DNA of 64,000 nt from Lepidurus packardi (GCA_023053545.1 JAKZAN010000005.1:3472001-3536000), one strand, 5' to 3'; shown: positions 24,087 through 38,300, numbered from the stretch's first letter. Program-made: numbers and translations. The notes: a model not told the origin generated them from the sequence alone.

Positions 24087-24237
24087 TGTTCTGGGCATGT
24101 GGATTAGGGTGACTTATTAACCGGAAGCCTTTACAACTGAGTTTGGATTGTTATCCACATTACCAGAACATAACAATTCAAACTCAGCTATAAAGGCTTC
24201 CGGTTAATAGGTCGCACTAATCCACATGGCCAGAACA
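24087..24237. mobile_element. Inverted-repeat element, MITE-like
   Basis: Two 67-bp arms (24087-24153 and 24171-24237) are about 90% complementary, with 7 mismatches, around a 17-base spacer. The arms contain ATTAACCGGAAGCCTTTA, and each has TGTTCTGG at its outer end. Most mismatches are transitions, which as RNA become G-U pairs. No transposase frame or clear target-site duplication is seen. It could be a foldback/MITE remnant or a hairpin RNA gene. Confidence 0.6.
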
Positions 24238-26250
24238 CAAAACGATCTAAAATCTGTTATAAGCTTATTCCAGTTAATACGTAGGAGAGAATTGATTTTC
24301 AGAATAGTGCAGTTCATCTCATTTGGATTCCATAACGTCGACGCACCTCAGCAAGTTTCCTCTTCATTTAAAAAATTCACACATTCTCCCTCTAATAAAC
24401 AAATTATAAGCTACTTAAATCAAGCGATTAATACATTACGTTTAAGCGTAAAGCTGCTCAAGGTAGGCGTTAATGATCTACTTTGGAGAACATCTACCAA
24501 CTCGGAATGTTGCAAAGTCCACTTTTCCTTCGAGCTTTCCCCCCTAAGAGATAGCGAAACGGAAACAATACCGGCTAATGAAGAAGGACGCACATATCAA
24601 ATAAACGCAAGAAATTTTAAATTTTACCAGTATTTTACCAGCGATCCGACCCACTTGCAAGCTGGATAAGCCGTATGCGACGTCATAGAAAAATAACCCG
24701 TGTGGCCATAGGAGTAAGAAACCCGCACGTGACGTCGTATAAAAAGCGTTACTAGCTTTACATGTGCTTAACGTATTTGTTTAAACAAATAAAATTGAGT
24801 GGATTATCACTGAGTTAATTGGTTTATTAATGACGTACATCTACTGATGGATGTTATATTGTCTTATGTGTTTATTTTCCCTAATAAAGTTATTCGATTG
24901 TTTACTCTTCAACTTTTAAATTTATTTGTGTAGTTTTCACATTACAGAAATATAGAAGTAACTAAATGAACTTCTACATTACTTCTAAAGTAAGAGAAAA
25001 ATAGTTTGAGTTGCCGTTGCCGAAAAGCATGCGCGGAATGACAAAATATTCAAGGAAGTAAAAACGCTTTTGCGTTCTAAAACCAAGGAGAGATATGAAC
25101 ACCTGCACTGAACGCAAAGGGGTCTTCAAATTTGGTTCCCCCTCCTGTCAAGCGCTACAGATTCACGAGCTTTGCGGAATAACTCGGACGCTCGGTGAAG
25201 AACCTCAACGCTCCCGAACGTGGGATATAGACACAGGTTGGCGCAACTAACCCTACACATAGATGTCAGCTGAAGAGACGGATGGAAAATAAAAATGTTA
25301 CACATTGCTCGAAAACAACAAGACTAGCCTCTTCGCTAGAATCCTATTTCTTTCTTTTCCCAAACTCATTTCTTTGCTGGTCAGGAGAACTGAACTAAAA
25401 TGGAGGGCAAAACGAAGGTATAGGATGTGATTATTTATCATTTAAACGTATTTTTTCATAACTTAATCACAGAAACTTACAACTAGATTCGATAGTTTGA
25501 CTGTGTGTACGACCGCTCTTTATAGATCATTTCTCGTCATTTGCAGTTTTTCCTCTTGCATCGGTAAGTAATATTGAAGTGCTTTGTGTTTTGTCCTTGC
25601 ATATTTTCGGCTCCTTTTATCATTATAGAAAGCGGGGCGGACGAAAAACATATCCGACTTCGCTTGAATCTGTAGCAACTTAATATATTTATAAAATAGG
25701 GCATCAGAAGAAAGGGTTGATTATTTAAAATGTAGTGCTATAATAATATGTCAAGTCTGAAAAAGGTTCTTGAATTGCACATTTTATTCCGTGCAAGATA
25801 TGTAAAAGTAAAAAAATACATTTTTAAGGTACAGTTGAAAAGTTCCGCTGAAAGGCAGGTTTAGGAAACTGGAACATGTTTACAGCTTCGTAAGATTAAA
25901 ATTGGGGACCTCTCCACATCGCCTTTTGACTTCCCGCAAAGTTTCTTTCCCCGTTAGGAATTTGATACGTTGGTTACCTAACGAAAGCAAACCCGTGTAA
26001 ATTTAAGAGTCACATACTATATTTTACCACGTTCTTTCAAGACGCAAATAGAACTTTGTTTCTGGTAATCCCAAAGTATGAAACGTATTTCTATACTCGA
26101 AACTCTGTGTGGTCCATTTCGCTGGCTGATCATCATTGCATCGGCTACAAATACGCGTTATAAGGTCAGATAGAACCGGAAGAAAGAAGGCAGAAAAACA
26201 AAAGATACGTACAAGTACCAGCTAAGGAACACCAATCTTGGTCTTCTTAC
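24238..26250. other. Gene-poor region
   Basis: About 2 kb. A 147-codon open frame (24226-24669, plus) begins in the right arm of the inverted repeat; it has no recognised domain. At 24710-24745 a TGACGTC motif and a TATAAAAA box lie close together (also a second TGACGTC-like site near 24675), which may be a promoter, but no transcript start or gene can be assigned. Confidence 0.35.
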
Positions 26251-27844
26251 GGATCCAGTGGCACCAATAAGCAACATGCTCGCTAGGAAAATTAGGTCTG
26301 AAGTCTGCAGAGTCAAATAGTACATGTTGAACATCTCGAGTAGCATACCATGTGGTCGACAGTTATAACACTTCAGAATCTCCTAAACCAATAACTTGCA
26401 TAATAAACCATAAACTTGCATAGAAACAAATTTTGCTTAAATACGTACGCCTTTGTGAAAAATCGTCATACATTTAGCCACGCTGGCCAAATAGGTTTTC
26501 GTGTTGCTCGATGGAAATGATGACGCAGGCGAGACATTTGCTTCTTCAGCGTCATCAGTAAGCTGCAATCTTAGCCAGGCTTCATTGTCGGGCATTAAGT
26601 TGCTATTTCGATTTCTGGCGCATTCACATCCGTTTCGTTGTCCGGCGTAGTTGGTGGTTTCTCTAGCGTCAACTTTTCCCCTCGTTTGACTGGCTTCCTT
26701 GAGAAAATGCGTTTTTTCCTTTTCGTCGCTTGCTTCAACATTGTTGTCATTAAGGCTTCAAGCTTTAACACCTCGCCTTCGACAGATCCGGCAGATCTTT
26801 TCTTTGAAACGCTTCTCATCGTTCTTTACTTGGCAGCTTTCTTCGGATTCTTCGACGAATTAGCGACAGAGACTACTGGCGTCACTTCGGCGGTCTGTTT
26901 TTACTAATTATTGCTCCCCCAACTCGCAGGAAATTGTTCAGGTTTGATAATTTCCTCTTGGCTTAGCTTGATACCGAAACTAACGTCTGCTTCATGAAAA
27001 TCTGCAGTGCTTGCTGTGTTAGCTACGCTTTCTTGAGATGCTTTTTTCTAAGCTTTCTTGTAATGCGACTTCGCCGTTGTCAGCCTTTTCACTTGGCAAG
27101 CTAGTTTGGATTTTGTGAACGGATAAAGGATAATTTTCTTCGATAGTCACCGTATAATCGAAATGAAACGAACTCGAACGAACCAGAGTTCTATTACTGC
27201 AGGTTGAGTAATACCTAAATTTTTGCTTGAAAACGTAAACGTGCCGGATTCTCATGTTGTAGCTGACGGTGGACAGTTGGAACTGACAAGTGTGCTAGTG
27301 GCGCGGGGCAGTAAAACAACGTGACCTTTCTTGTTTGGAGGTCGAGGTTGGGAATTGATACGCATGTTTGTTAGGAAGTTCTTCGGCTCGTTATTTGCCA
27401 GTAACAACTGCGGACAATTGGCTGAATGAATCAGCAAATGTGGCTGATAAGCTATGTATGGGGGTCGAAGTTGCGTTCCTGTACCATTGGTCGTGAACGC
27501 AACGTTATTCGAAAGTCCAGAATGTGGGGCCGAAATACTAGCATTTCCAGGCTGGAAGTGCTTAGGTTGGCGAATAGTATTCAAAACGTTCATGGATGCT
27601 TGCTGCTGCTGGGTCATAGGCGGGAAATTGCTCACAATCTGTTTCACGGCTCGGTTCATGTCCAAAACGCTTTGCGTTGCGCTAATAATCCGCACGAGGC
27701 CCTATCATAAACAGGCACAACATTAACGCATGAAGTGTGCAGCTTAAATGTCGACAGTTTCTACCTGATCCATTACATCCGGTACAGTTTGGTTTGCCAA
27801 AAACTCTGCCTCGTTCGCTGAGCGAGCGACCGTAAAAACTGCAT
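26251..27844 (-). CDS. Probable multi-exon gene of unknown product
   Basis: Several protein-like segments on the minus strand are joined by plausible GT-AG introns of window-typical size. I do not recognise the protein. Best supported: exon 27765-27844 (VARSANEAEFLANQTVPDVM), exon 27288-27701 (ISATQSVLDMNRAVKQIVSN, then a Gln/Asn/Pro-rich tract), exon from 27225 (YYSTCSNRTLVRSSS), an exon ending at 26449 (MPDNEAWLRLQLTDDAEEAN to CMTIFHKG) and exon 26251-26382 (EILKCYNCRPHGMLLEMFNM and onward). Between 27050 and 26600 the open frame shifts three or four times; these may be small introns, but I could not place them all, so decay is possible. The true start is unclear: the first exon near 27930 does not join in frame. 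Confidence 0.35.
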
Positions 27845-27960
27845 CTAAGTAGGGACAAAACAGCAACTTATCAAGTTAATTAAAAAAATTATATTTATTT
27901 CCAAACCTTTCCTTTTTATTTACAAACCTTTCCAACATGGTGAGCCTCGGCGCACATGCG

Positions 27961-29338
27961 GGATCAAATGTTTTTGTTTTCACTTCGTTGTCCCGTTGCT
28001 AAAGCGAAAACATCGTGCACACAATTGAGCTGAAGAAGGGAGGGATGAAAAGAGGGGGAAGTAAAGAGGGATGAAAAGTGCGTAGATCATACGGCGAACC
28101 AGGTTACCAAGAGCGGAGCTCCAGTACGTCGTATTACAGTTGAGTAAGAGGGAACCCCTTCAAAAATTTGCTAAAGAAATTAGTACGAAATCTAAAAGCA
28201 CGACCAGAGATATTTCCAAAGCAATACTTAGGTTCGCAAACCGTCCGTCAAAAGTGCAAATAGTGTCCCCCCCAGAAGCTTTCATTTCAGGGAAGCAGCA
28301 GATACACGCTTAGGGCTCAAATTCTACATATATAAAAAAACAATTGCCCAATTTTCAGGCACTTTTACCCCTCTTCTCTCTTTTATAACGAAAAGAAAGA
28401 GCCCGAATTAGGTGATGAAAAGGTACGAAACCCGCCAAGGATTTCCCACAGAATAAATTCCCGACGAACCAGTTTCAAAACACGCAAAGTAACAGCTTTT
28501 AAAACGCTTGGTTAGTAATAAAAGATTCAAATAATGCCCCACGCATTTAAAATCGTTATCTATTATTTAAAACAAACAGAAATTGTGGCTTCACTGTACA
28601 GCTGTACACCGTACACGGCATTTAACTAGTTTTTCAATATGGCACTAGTACCCAAGGTATCACAATTTCACGTGACGGTTTACGTCAACTTTTTGACGTT
28701 ATCCGTTACATTGTGTCTCCAATAAAGAGGCACATCTTTTCTTTTTCAAAAGAAAAGAGATCCCTTAACAAGTAAGGAAAATAAACTGAAAATAATATTC
28801 CCTGTTCCCTATCTTCTATCATGAAAAATCAGTTTGAGCATGCCGGTAGCTGTTCTCGTGTTCTATTGGCATTCAAAAGGGGTTCTCAATCTCTCTTATT
28901 CTTAGCCTTTGATTATGAAGCGATATGGCAGCGATTCCAGCAGGCATAGGCACTCCTCTACAGATCTCTGCACATTTTTCTTCGCAAAGTTAGATGATAA
29001 AAAAGCTAAAAAGAGAGTCCGAACTTGTTGAAAAAACGAGAGAGCTGAGCAGTTATTAGGAAAAAAATGTTTACAAAGGAAGAGATACTAATAGAAAAAG
29101 CGTGGCTGCACTGCGCAATAATGCTAAAGCTTTTAACCTCATTTTTTATTAAAAAAGAAATATTTGTTTTTAGAATCGTTCTTTCTAACCAACAAGATAT
29201 AGTTTTTTTTAAAGAAAAGTATATCCTTCTTGGCCTACTGAACGCATTCCCCTTTTCAGGTAACAAGCAATTCAAATTAGTCCTTGCTTCTTTTTTTTTC
29301 TGCTAATTAAAAAAGAAACTGCACTCTAATCATTAACG
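27961..29338. other. Intergenic, no gene seen
   Basis: 1.4 kb upstream of the unrecognised minus-strand gene and downstream of EXT1; it should hold part of the EXT1 3' UTR. AT-rich, only short open frames. Confidence 0.4.
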
Positions 29339-32300
29339 TTAGCTATTCACCAGCTCCATTTGCCGGTACTTTTTACGAAGATTGGAGACGGGATCTTTAT
29401 ACAAGACGGGATCCAGCCGTACTTGGGATCTCAGTAGTGGCATGTAGCCTAACAAGGCTGCAAAGGTGTTGAGACAGGACTGGCGTTGTACAAAATGATC
29501 AGGGTCATTCCAAGGAGACCTGTTAAAGAAACGGAAATTGTTTATGCGTCGCCTGGCCGCTACTTTTGCATGACGCAAGAAGCAAGTGAATGGGTTTTAC
29601 TTGTCGGTAAGGTCCAAGTCGCGGTACGCTTTTCTCTGGCTGACTTTGAGAGGCGCTAATCTGGTCACGTGACTGACCAATACATTCATCAGTAAATCTT
29701 CACAATTCTGTGCTTGGTCCACGGTTTTATGCAGCAAAGGGCCCACAAGTTTCCAGTAAGCATGGGCATAATAGCGGTGATATATGGCTGCTCCTGTCAA
29801 TACCACGGAATAGGAGTTGGTCCATCGTGATGTGTAACCCCAGGAACCCTAAACATCCCAGAGAATACCCCCACAAAAAAAAAGAAAAGAAAAATGAACG
29901 CAAATATAGGTAGGAAAGCTTTTCTTCTTAGCTCTTTTTACTTTGGCGTCATCCCAGAAATGATTACGTGCAGGAAATCCCACAATCCTCTCGGGAAAAT
30001 GAGTCCACACGTGAAAGGCAAAGTCGACTTCATCTTCAGTGAGAACTGCGTCTTCGTCTAAAGATAATATAGCCTCTGTCTGGATTTGCGGCAATGGTCG
30101 AAACCTTACGGAAACACCTCCAGGGTCTGGAGGCGGAGTGATAATTTGCAGCATCACATGAGCTGGCAAAGACGGCCAGCGTGAGGGCGAAGGCTTGGGA
30201 CTTTCGCCACTCCATAAAACAATAACCTACCGAGAGAAAATTGTTTGTCTAACTCATCTACGGTATAACATGCTAAAACATACGCATTTAAACTCCCCTT
30301 CAAAAAGGGTCTTACTCTTTAATTACTCAGCTGTCATGTGCAAATACACAGTCATTCTTTACTTTATTTTTTATTTCGTGTATTCAAAAAAGAGTTAAAA
30401 AAGGACGTTGAGATCTTACCTTACTGACATACCGACTCCTGGACAAATTTTTCACTAATTTATACAACGGCTGAGTGGGTCCCCATATTCTGTACGTATT
30501 TCGACTATATACAAGGGCGGTGTAGTTATTAGAAAACACGGCACCTTTCCCGCCGCCCATTTTACTCAACCAAAACGGGAACGCTGACGGAACATCAGCA
30601 TAATCTATTGACGTTTGGAGCGCACCAGGCCACCAATTCCATATTCGTGCATCTCGCCACCAATGCGACCTTACTCTTCCCAAAACAATCTAGACAGATA
30701 TATTACTCTGTTAACTCAACAGCTTCTGGGGGTGTGCAAAAACACAGTGTTGCACGGGCCGAAAAGAAATCTCACCTCGAGAGTCGTGTGGACTATCTTA
30801 TCGACTGACGCGAAATACATATGCCACAGCAGCTGGGCTTGTTGCCTCATGGCTAAAATCCGAGGTTCATCAATGGAGCGAACCACATCAGGTACCTATA
30901 AAAACACGAACAAAAAGCCTTGCTTTTGTTAACTTTTCCTTTCATCGAAATATAAAATACAGAGCTCGGAAATAGTTCAAATTTCTGGTCTTGTAATCGG
31001 AAGACTTCTCTCGTTCTTTTTGCACCCATAATGTACTGTACATATGAATCTCAATGCATTTACGCGATGCTTTTCACCTGCAAAAGGAGCCTTTCATCCG
31101 CCCAGATGGCTGCTTCCTGCCAATGAATGACTTCCGAAAAGGGCAGTTGCCAGCCGTTCGACAGCAACACAGGAATGCAGCCTGTTGCTAATACTTCCAC
31201 AAACCGGAAGGAACCTAATCGCCGACCCCTTGGAACTAAGCAAAACGTGGCATTCTGGAGCAACACTTCATAGTCGTACCTGGAAGTAATAACAGTAAAA
31301 AAAAATATCAAACGGTCGTGTCTAAGCCAATTTACGCAACCTCATTTCAGCATAAAAATCAATAAGGTTTCTCGTCCTATTTCCATTCCACATAAGTAAG
31401 GTGGGGGGAGAAACTCGCCCACATAACAGCGCATAAAGCATATGATCCCTGCCATTACCAGTAGAAATTCGGGGTAACGTGCCCCGAGGCTAGTCTGAAG
31501 GGTTTTCCTAGCGTTCTCAACAGCTTGAGAGATCATAAGCCCTTGCATCTCAGCCACCCATTTGCACCATTCGAGTCTCCCAACCCAAGCTGTTGCTGAG
31601 CTAAGAAAAATATATACAAAAATTCAGGCTCCGCGAAACGAAGTACAGTTCGCTGTTTTAAAACTTGCGCTGACTTCAGCCGAAGACAGAATAATATATA
31701 AATTATAAACACACATCTATAGGAAATTTGTTAGACATGGGATGATGAAAGCAGCAGTCTGGGGAGTCTGGAGCTCAATTAAAGTTGTAGCTTTTCACTT
31801 TTTTTTCTATCATTTGTCTTCTAAGTTGTCTTCTAAATCTGAGTCTGGAAGGGTGTTTCCAAAATAACACTAAACACCCGGACTAAATGAATGTGCAGCA
31901 AAGAAAGAATCCCTCGCCCAACTCATGAGTCGGTGCCTTCCACAAACCAAAAAAAAAAAAAATCTAGACAGCAGCACTCAAGCTGGAGACCACGCATTGA
32001 AGACAATATTTTTAACCGCTTCGTCACTTATCTACCTTTTTTTCCGAAAAACAAATAAATAAATAAGACACGCCCAGCTCTAAGCACGCTCCTTGGCCCC
32101 AACAAGCCCTTCTTAGAGTTTTGGCTGCAAGACGAAAAAAATAGAGCCCCGCCAACAAGCGAAAGCTGGCTCGAGCAATTTGGGGGAAAAAGAAAACACT
32201 CCTTGGAAAAGCAAACACACTATATACAGCAAGCGGCTGGTTTGCGCTCGGTTGCCCCAATATAAAACGACTTTCTAATTACCTAAGCAACCTCAGATAA

Positions 32301-35300
32301 ATAAAGAACCCACCCTCCTGCTTGCTCCTAGCAACATTCAGCAATCGAAAGAGGCATTGCATTACTTATGCTTTACGCCGAGCAAGGCAACTTACATGCT
32401 GATTACGACTTCAAAAGGTCAGGCCCAATAACTTTTTTTTTTATTTAAAAAAAAGATTTATTGAGCGAAGACGACATTTGGCTTGCCTTTGGATAGTTCC
32501 ATTGCATGGAAATGCGGTTTCTACGTCAATGTGCAACAATAAATAAGACGAAACAGAACTCTGGGAGCAAACCGTTTTATGACGTGCTCGCGCTGGAGTG
32601 ATAAGGTGCAACGACATTTATAGGGACCTTTATGTCGCCTTGCGAGGTTATAAAAACTTGAACGTCACAATCCTCCTTTTCGCTCTCTTAACTTGTCTCT
32701 TTCTCTTTTCCCAAAACTAGCCCGATATATGCAAACTAAGAAATAACACTATATCGCCTTGGGTAAACTAAACTCGTAGCGCATAATCTCCCTGTCTCCG
32801 CTCTCCTCTTTGCATATCCTTCGGCCCATGTGGTGGAAGGGGTTTGTTAGTTATCAAAGTTGGGAAAGCCTGCTGTGATGAAATATAAATATGACTAGGA
32901 CTCCCCACCAAAATTTGTAATCCCACGCAATTGCCCGCGATACTCTCGCATCCTTAATTGTAACAGCATACCGAGCGTTGCCCAAAAGCATGTTAGCTGT
33001 AAACTTTGCAACTCCTTTCCCTATCGTACCATATCAATGTGCATTATCGCTTTCCTGGAACAGTGTAAAACTGCTTGTTACGGTTTAAATGTGCGTTTTT
33101 GATCCGTGAGTCAATCGAGCTGGTCAGGAAAACTGGTATTCCAGAACCAGCTTTCAGGCATTTCGGGTGTGAGCAAACGAAGCGTAAAGGACAAGTCCAA
33201 CACATCAGAGATATGGAAGCGCTGTGGAGAACAAAACTACTATAGAACTTGCAATGCGTCTTGATCTTAAAACGGCTGAGGAATTTCCCACCACCACCGT
33301 TACCAAAGAAAGGCACTCTATTTGCATTTCATGAGTAATTCATTGGTCTCCCCCCCATTGGTGCTTGACTTTGGAGGCGAAGAGGGAAGCATTGCCATAA
33401 GCGGTTCCTTGCTTTAACTTCAAAGGAAATAAGGCGACATTGCAGCTCAATCTCAGATTGAGTTGGGTGGGAAGAGCAAAGCTAGGAATGAGATCGCGTT
33501 GGGGAGTATAATGAAACTGATCACAGCTCGCTGGTGGGACAAAGATGAGATGCACAGGATGGATGAGGTTTCACTATCTGGAGGGAGGGACTGCCGAAAG
33601 GATTTTCTTTCATAGAGATCAAGTCAAGAAAGATAGTTACGATCGTCTGTGCCTTCACCGCTTGAGCAGTAAGACATCCGAAATCTAGAATGATGGTTTA
33701 AAGTAGGGGACATACGTAGAAGTTTGAAGGATAAAGTTTTAAGTTGCGAGGAGACCGAAACTTTTACCTTTTAAGGTAGCTTTGTAAACTTCTAGGGATG
33801 GAAGATCTTTTGAAAACTAAAACCTGTAAGAAAAGAAAAATTTCCGCATATATAAATTGAGGGACTCTGAATCTTTAATGAGGACTCGATAGCCTTGCTA
33901 TAGACCACGGGGTTCAAAGATGATCAGAGTATCTCCTCCTGTTTTATGGCAACTCCATCCCTTGCTTAATATGATCATTCACCTTTCTTGAAAACAAAGC
34001 CCGTTCTTTCTCTCTTATATACATATCCACATAACAGCGATTCCCCCATAGGAAGTTGAGGAATACGTGGCTTTTGTTAGTGTTTTTATATGCACTCAAT
34101 ATGTAACATAGCCTTGTATGGTTCCTTATTTTCCAATTTCCATTTCCATAACTCTTGGAAAAAATCTTTTGCATTATTATACATAGCTGCTGCTCGGCTC
34201 AGGACAGCTTCCGTTTCTCTAACTCCCTCTAAAAAAGGGGATTTTTAAAAATACAACCCAAAGCCAAAGCTCCTATCTCGCCAAAAAATCTCTTGCAAGC
34301 CCAGAAATCCTAGCCTGGGTGGTCTTCATCAGTTTCAAGTTTCGCTATCTCATTTCCGTTTTCCGAACACGGGGTGCAAGCCTTACGTAGCATGCAAGAA
34401 AAATACGACAAAAATCGCTTTCAGGAACCTATAATGGGTAAATCTCGCTAATAGAACTTGGGGAGATTTTAAGAGGCAATCTGTCTTCCAAAGCTTAAGT
34501 CCCGAGGTCAGTACTACATAGACGTCTTGAATCCACTCTTTTATGCAAAAGCCCTTGGCAAAAGTTTCCCATCTGGATCAAAAAACGAACTATATCCCTT
34601 CTTCTTCCACTTCCGCGAATCCCTCCCCCTCTTTTTTAATTTGTGAAGGAAAAACAAAGATCTGAACGTTTGGTATCAGACTAGTTTAAGCTAGCTAATT
34701 CAATTTTCAAATTCCCTTCGCGCTGTTAAAGCTAACTTCACCAGTCCCTGAAGGAAGTCCAATATTTTACATGAAAATTCCCCGTCAGTTTCGTGGTTTC
34801 CTTTAAGAGAGTTAAAATAATAAAAAAATAAATTTAAAAAATCACTTGATTTCTGTGGGTTTTCTCTACTCACAGTCCGACAAATGCGTGTCGTCATCTG
34901 TTGATAAGATATTTAACAGGTACCATAGGTGCTAGCTTAAGACACGGGCAACGGGACACAAAAAAAAGATTTAAAGCATCTAAATACTAGCAACTTTAAT
35001 AGAAAAAAATGGGCGTATGGGGTGCTTCTTGAAAGGTACATGTTAAGTGGCTCAGATCACGTCCATATAAGGCGGCTGTACCTTGTAAAAGTATACTGTC
35101 CACCCATGAGATTTACGGAGGCAATTTTCCTCACAGCGCATTTTCTTCTTCATCTGCACCTAATGTTAGCCCAAACGGCACACAGACAACTGTTTGGGAG
35201 GCTGGCTTTTTTGTGCTATAAATCGTGAAGTACTAAAATGCCTCTCCAATTTGTATAACCAAAAAGTTGCCGCATTTATTGAAAAAGTTCCAACCATTTT

Positions 35301-38300
35301 TCTCGGTGCAACAATTTTCACTTACTATTATATCGGCTGTAATTAAGCATATGGGAAGGTAAAACAGCCGTAGCCAGTCCATACAACGACTGTAAATGCA
35401 AGGTACACGTTGGCAGCTTGGGCAATGCTTGCCAACTTTGCAGCAGAAGGCTAATGTGCTCTTGCTTACCAGATCTGAGAAGAACACACTCTAGCCAGAA
35501 AATGACCACGAAAAGACAAAGCATTTGAGCTGCGCCCTTCATTAATAAAGGGCCGCCGATCGGTCATTTTCGCCAGTACTTTTCTAATGCATATTACCCA
35601 CTTCTCTAATCTTAAGAATGCTATGAACACAAGCAAGCCAAAACACAAGCAAAGTCAATGCTTATTTTCGACTGTGAGGATCTAATATGCTGGCACTGAC
35701 TTGCAAAATTGCCAAGTCATTTAACAATACACTAGTGAGCTGGAGTCCATATCATGTATATACGAAGGCAGAGAGAAGTGTTTAGTTCAACAAATTACAA
35801 GTTCGGGCTTTTGCAATAATTCCCAGCTCGATAAGAAAAAATTGGTCGTAAGTGTAATTACCTAGATTGAGGCAAAATAATAGGTCGGACCCACGATTAT
35901 CAAAACAAGCGTATACCTCGGTATCTACACATCCTTGTGCCCTCTTTTCAATGCGCACGAATCATGACGCAGTACGGTAATTTTGATTGTTTTATTTTTC
36001 TTTTTCCTGGACCACGGTCAGATTAACGCAAGGTATATATGCTAGTATAAGCCAATGGATCAGTGTACAGTGACCCATCAACGTGGAATACGCTAGTAGT
36101 CCGCGAATTGTGGCGTCCAATAGGTTTAAAATTGAAAAAAGCAGCTCGTACAATTTCACAGCAACCAAAAACGCTGCGATTGAACGAGGGCCTTTTAAAA
36201 AATAGTAGACTTCAGCCTAAACTGCAAAAAGTGCCACTGTCGATCTCTTGGTGGCCCTTGGTAACTAGTACAGAAGTAATCCCTGACTACTTGCCTTCCC
36301 TATTTGGTGTATATGTGTACCTTACACGCAACGCTAAAGTATTAAATATACAAATAATGAACGTGAATTTTTGTGTGGTAAGTTTTCTTCTTTCCTTTCT
36401 TTTTTTCTTACCTACACTCAACAAAGGAAAGTTAGATAAAAAAAAATGTAATCAACTTTCGGGATTCTTTAGTTGTGTATACTGCTGCCGATTGTGGCTT
36501 TCGCTCTTGATGACACGCGTATTGCCGGGGCAGACGCCACGTATGACGCGGACGACTTCGAAGACTTTAATGACGTCGACGAATTGAACGGCGATTTGAT
36601 ACCTACAAACGGAACGTTCGGAAAAGACGATCTTGCCTACCCTGACGAAAGCATCGAAGACGAGGGATCCATGGATGAAGATGAAGATGAAGAAGAAGAC
36701 GGAGACGAGTTGGACCGTGCGGCGACAGCAAAAACTCCGATTCTGCAAAAACTACGCCCAGAAGGAGCTCGCTGCAGGAGGAGAGCTTTCCGTACTTGTC
36801 AACGTGGACTTTATTGCAAAAGATACCGAATTTGCACCACTAGAAGACCATGTCCTACAGGAGTCAACTGCCGACTGCGTTGCCGAAGGCGAGGAGTCTG
36901 CACACGCAGAAACCCCAGTTCGACTACTAGCACTCCAACGGTAAAATCAACCACGACCCGAAGACCGACAACGACCCGAAGACGGAGAACGACTCGTACC
37001 AGAAGACCGAGGACAACAACTACCAAAAAATCGACGACAACTAAAAAATCACTATTTAATTAAACTGGTGATACAAAAAGAAAAGACTACCCCTAATCCT
37101 TACGGCCTAAGAATCGAACGCAAATCCAAACAAACCCTGTAGCCTGCTAAAGTTAACACTTCGCACAATTGGCCGCGTATCTAAACGGTGTTCACAATCA
37201 AGAAACATTTAGACTTTCCTTACCCGCACTTTCTATTTTAGGCAACAAAATTATAACCGACCGGGGTGTAGAAAATATAGAAAGCATTACATGTACCGCA
37301 ATTGTTCCGGGCTGAATCTCAGCCATTGAATAAACTATTTTTCGGACCCAATCCCTCCCCATCATTTATGTGCAATGAACAGAAAATAGAGATTTGTTCA
37401 GGCGATAGAACGACGCGCTTTAATACACAAAAGTTATACATTAATTTCCTATTATTTCCAGGTGCAGTATAATGTAGACCAGCTCACAAATTGCAGACAA
37501 GCATAGTGATTGTGCAACGAAAAAAAAAGCAAAAAAGAAAAGGAACTCTGCATGGATCAAGGAAACCCGAACTCCCAAACCAAGTTAGCTAAAAATTTAT
37601 CAAGTATGAACTAACTTCGACCTTTGGCGAAAACCAGCATGGAAGGGGAGAATCTTACAGGCAAGTTTCAACAATTATAAACGACGTAATCACAACAAAT
37701 ATTGGTAGATAATAATTAAATTGATGTGGCTTTGCCACGTTATCCACTTAACGCTCGCTGGACTGCGTGTCTAATTCGTAGCAAAACAGTTGGTAGCTTG
37801 TTCGGGAATAATTGATAAAAAAACGGAAAACTTTTTATGTAAGAAATCTCCGAAAGCCAAACATAATTGGACTAGAGAACCAAACTAATGACCTTAGGTT
37901 ATGTTGAGTAATAGAAGAATGGACAACGCATGACATCCACAGCAGTGACATTATCCTATGCATGAGCCCTATTCGCTAACGACACGCTGAGGCTGCTAAA
38001 AAATTTACATACTCTGTGGGTAAGCCTTTCAATTCCGCCTTTCCTTTTTTTCTCCCTCTTAATTATAAAACGAAGATGTCTTTATTGTGACTCCCACGGT
38101 TAGTTTTTTTCTTTTACGCAAATGCGAGTCGCTTTTAACTGGCAGAAACGAAATTTTCTCCGATAAAAACGGCACTCGATCGTGTTAGACGTTACTTATT
38201 GAAAGTTCGGGAAAGGATGGAGGGAACAGATGCCATACAAAAGAAAGTCCCGTTTTTTTCTGGCGAGAAACTTGGCAGGTCTTTAGCAGCAAGTCAGGCA

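Noticed and set aside
31342..31557. Minus-strand frame next to an EXT1 exon
   Set aside because: EXT1 exon 1 joins the exon at 31279 with correct phase and family order ([17 protein letters not shown]), leaving no room for this frame.
36811..37026. Minus-strand Val/Leu-rich frame
   Set aside because: Antisense shadow of the Arg/Thr-rich tail of the nested secreted-protein gene.
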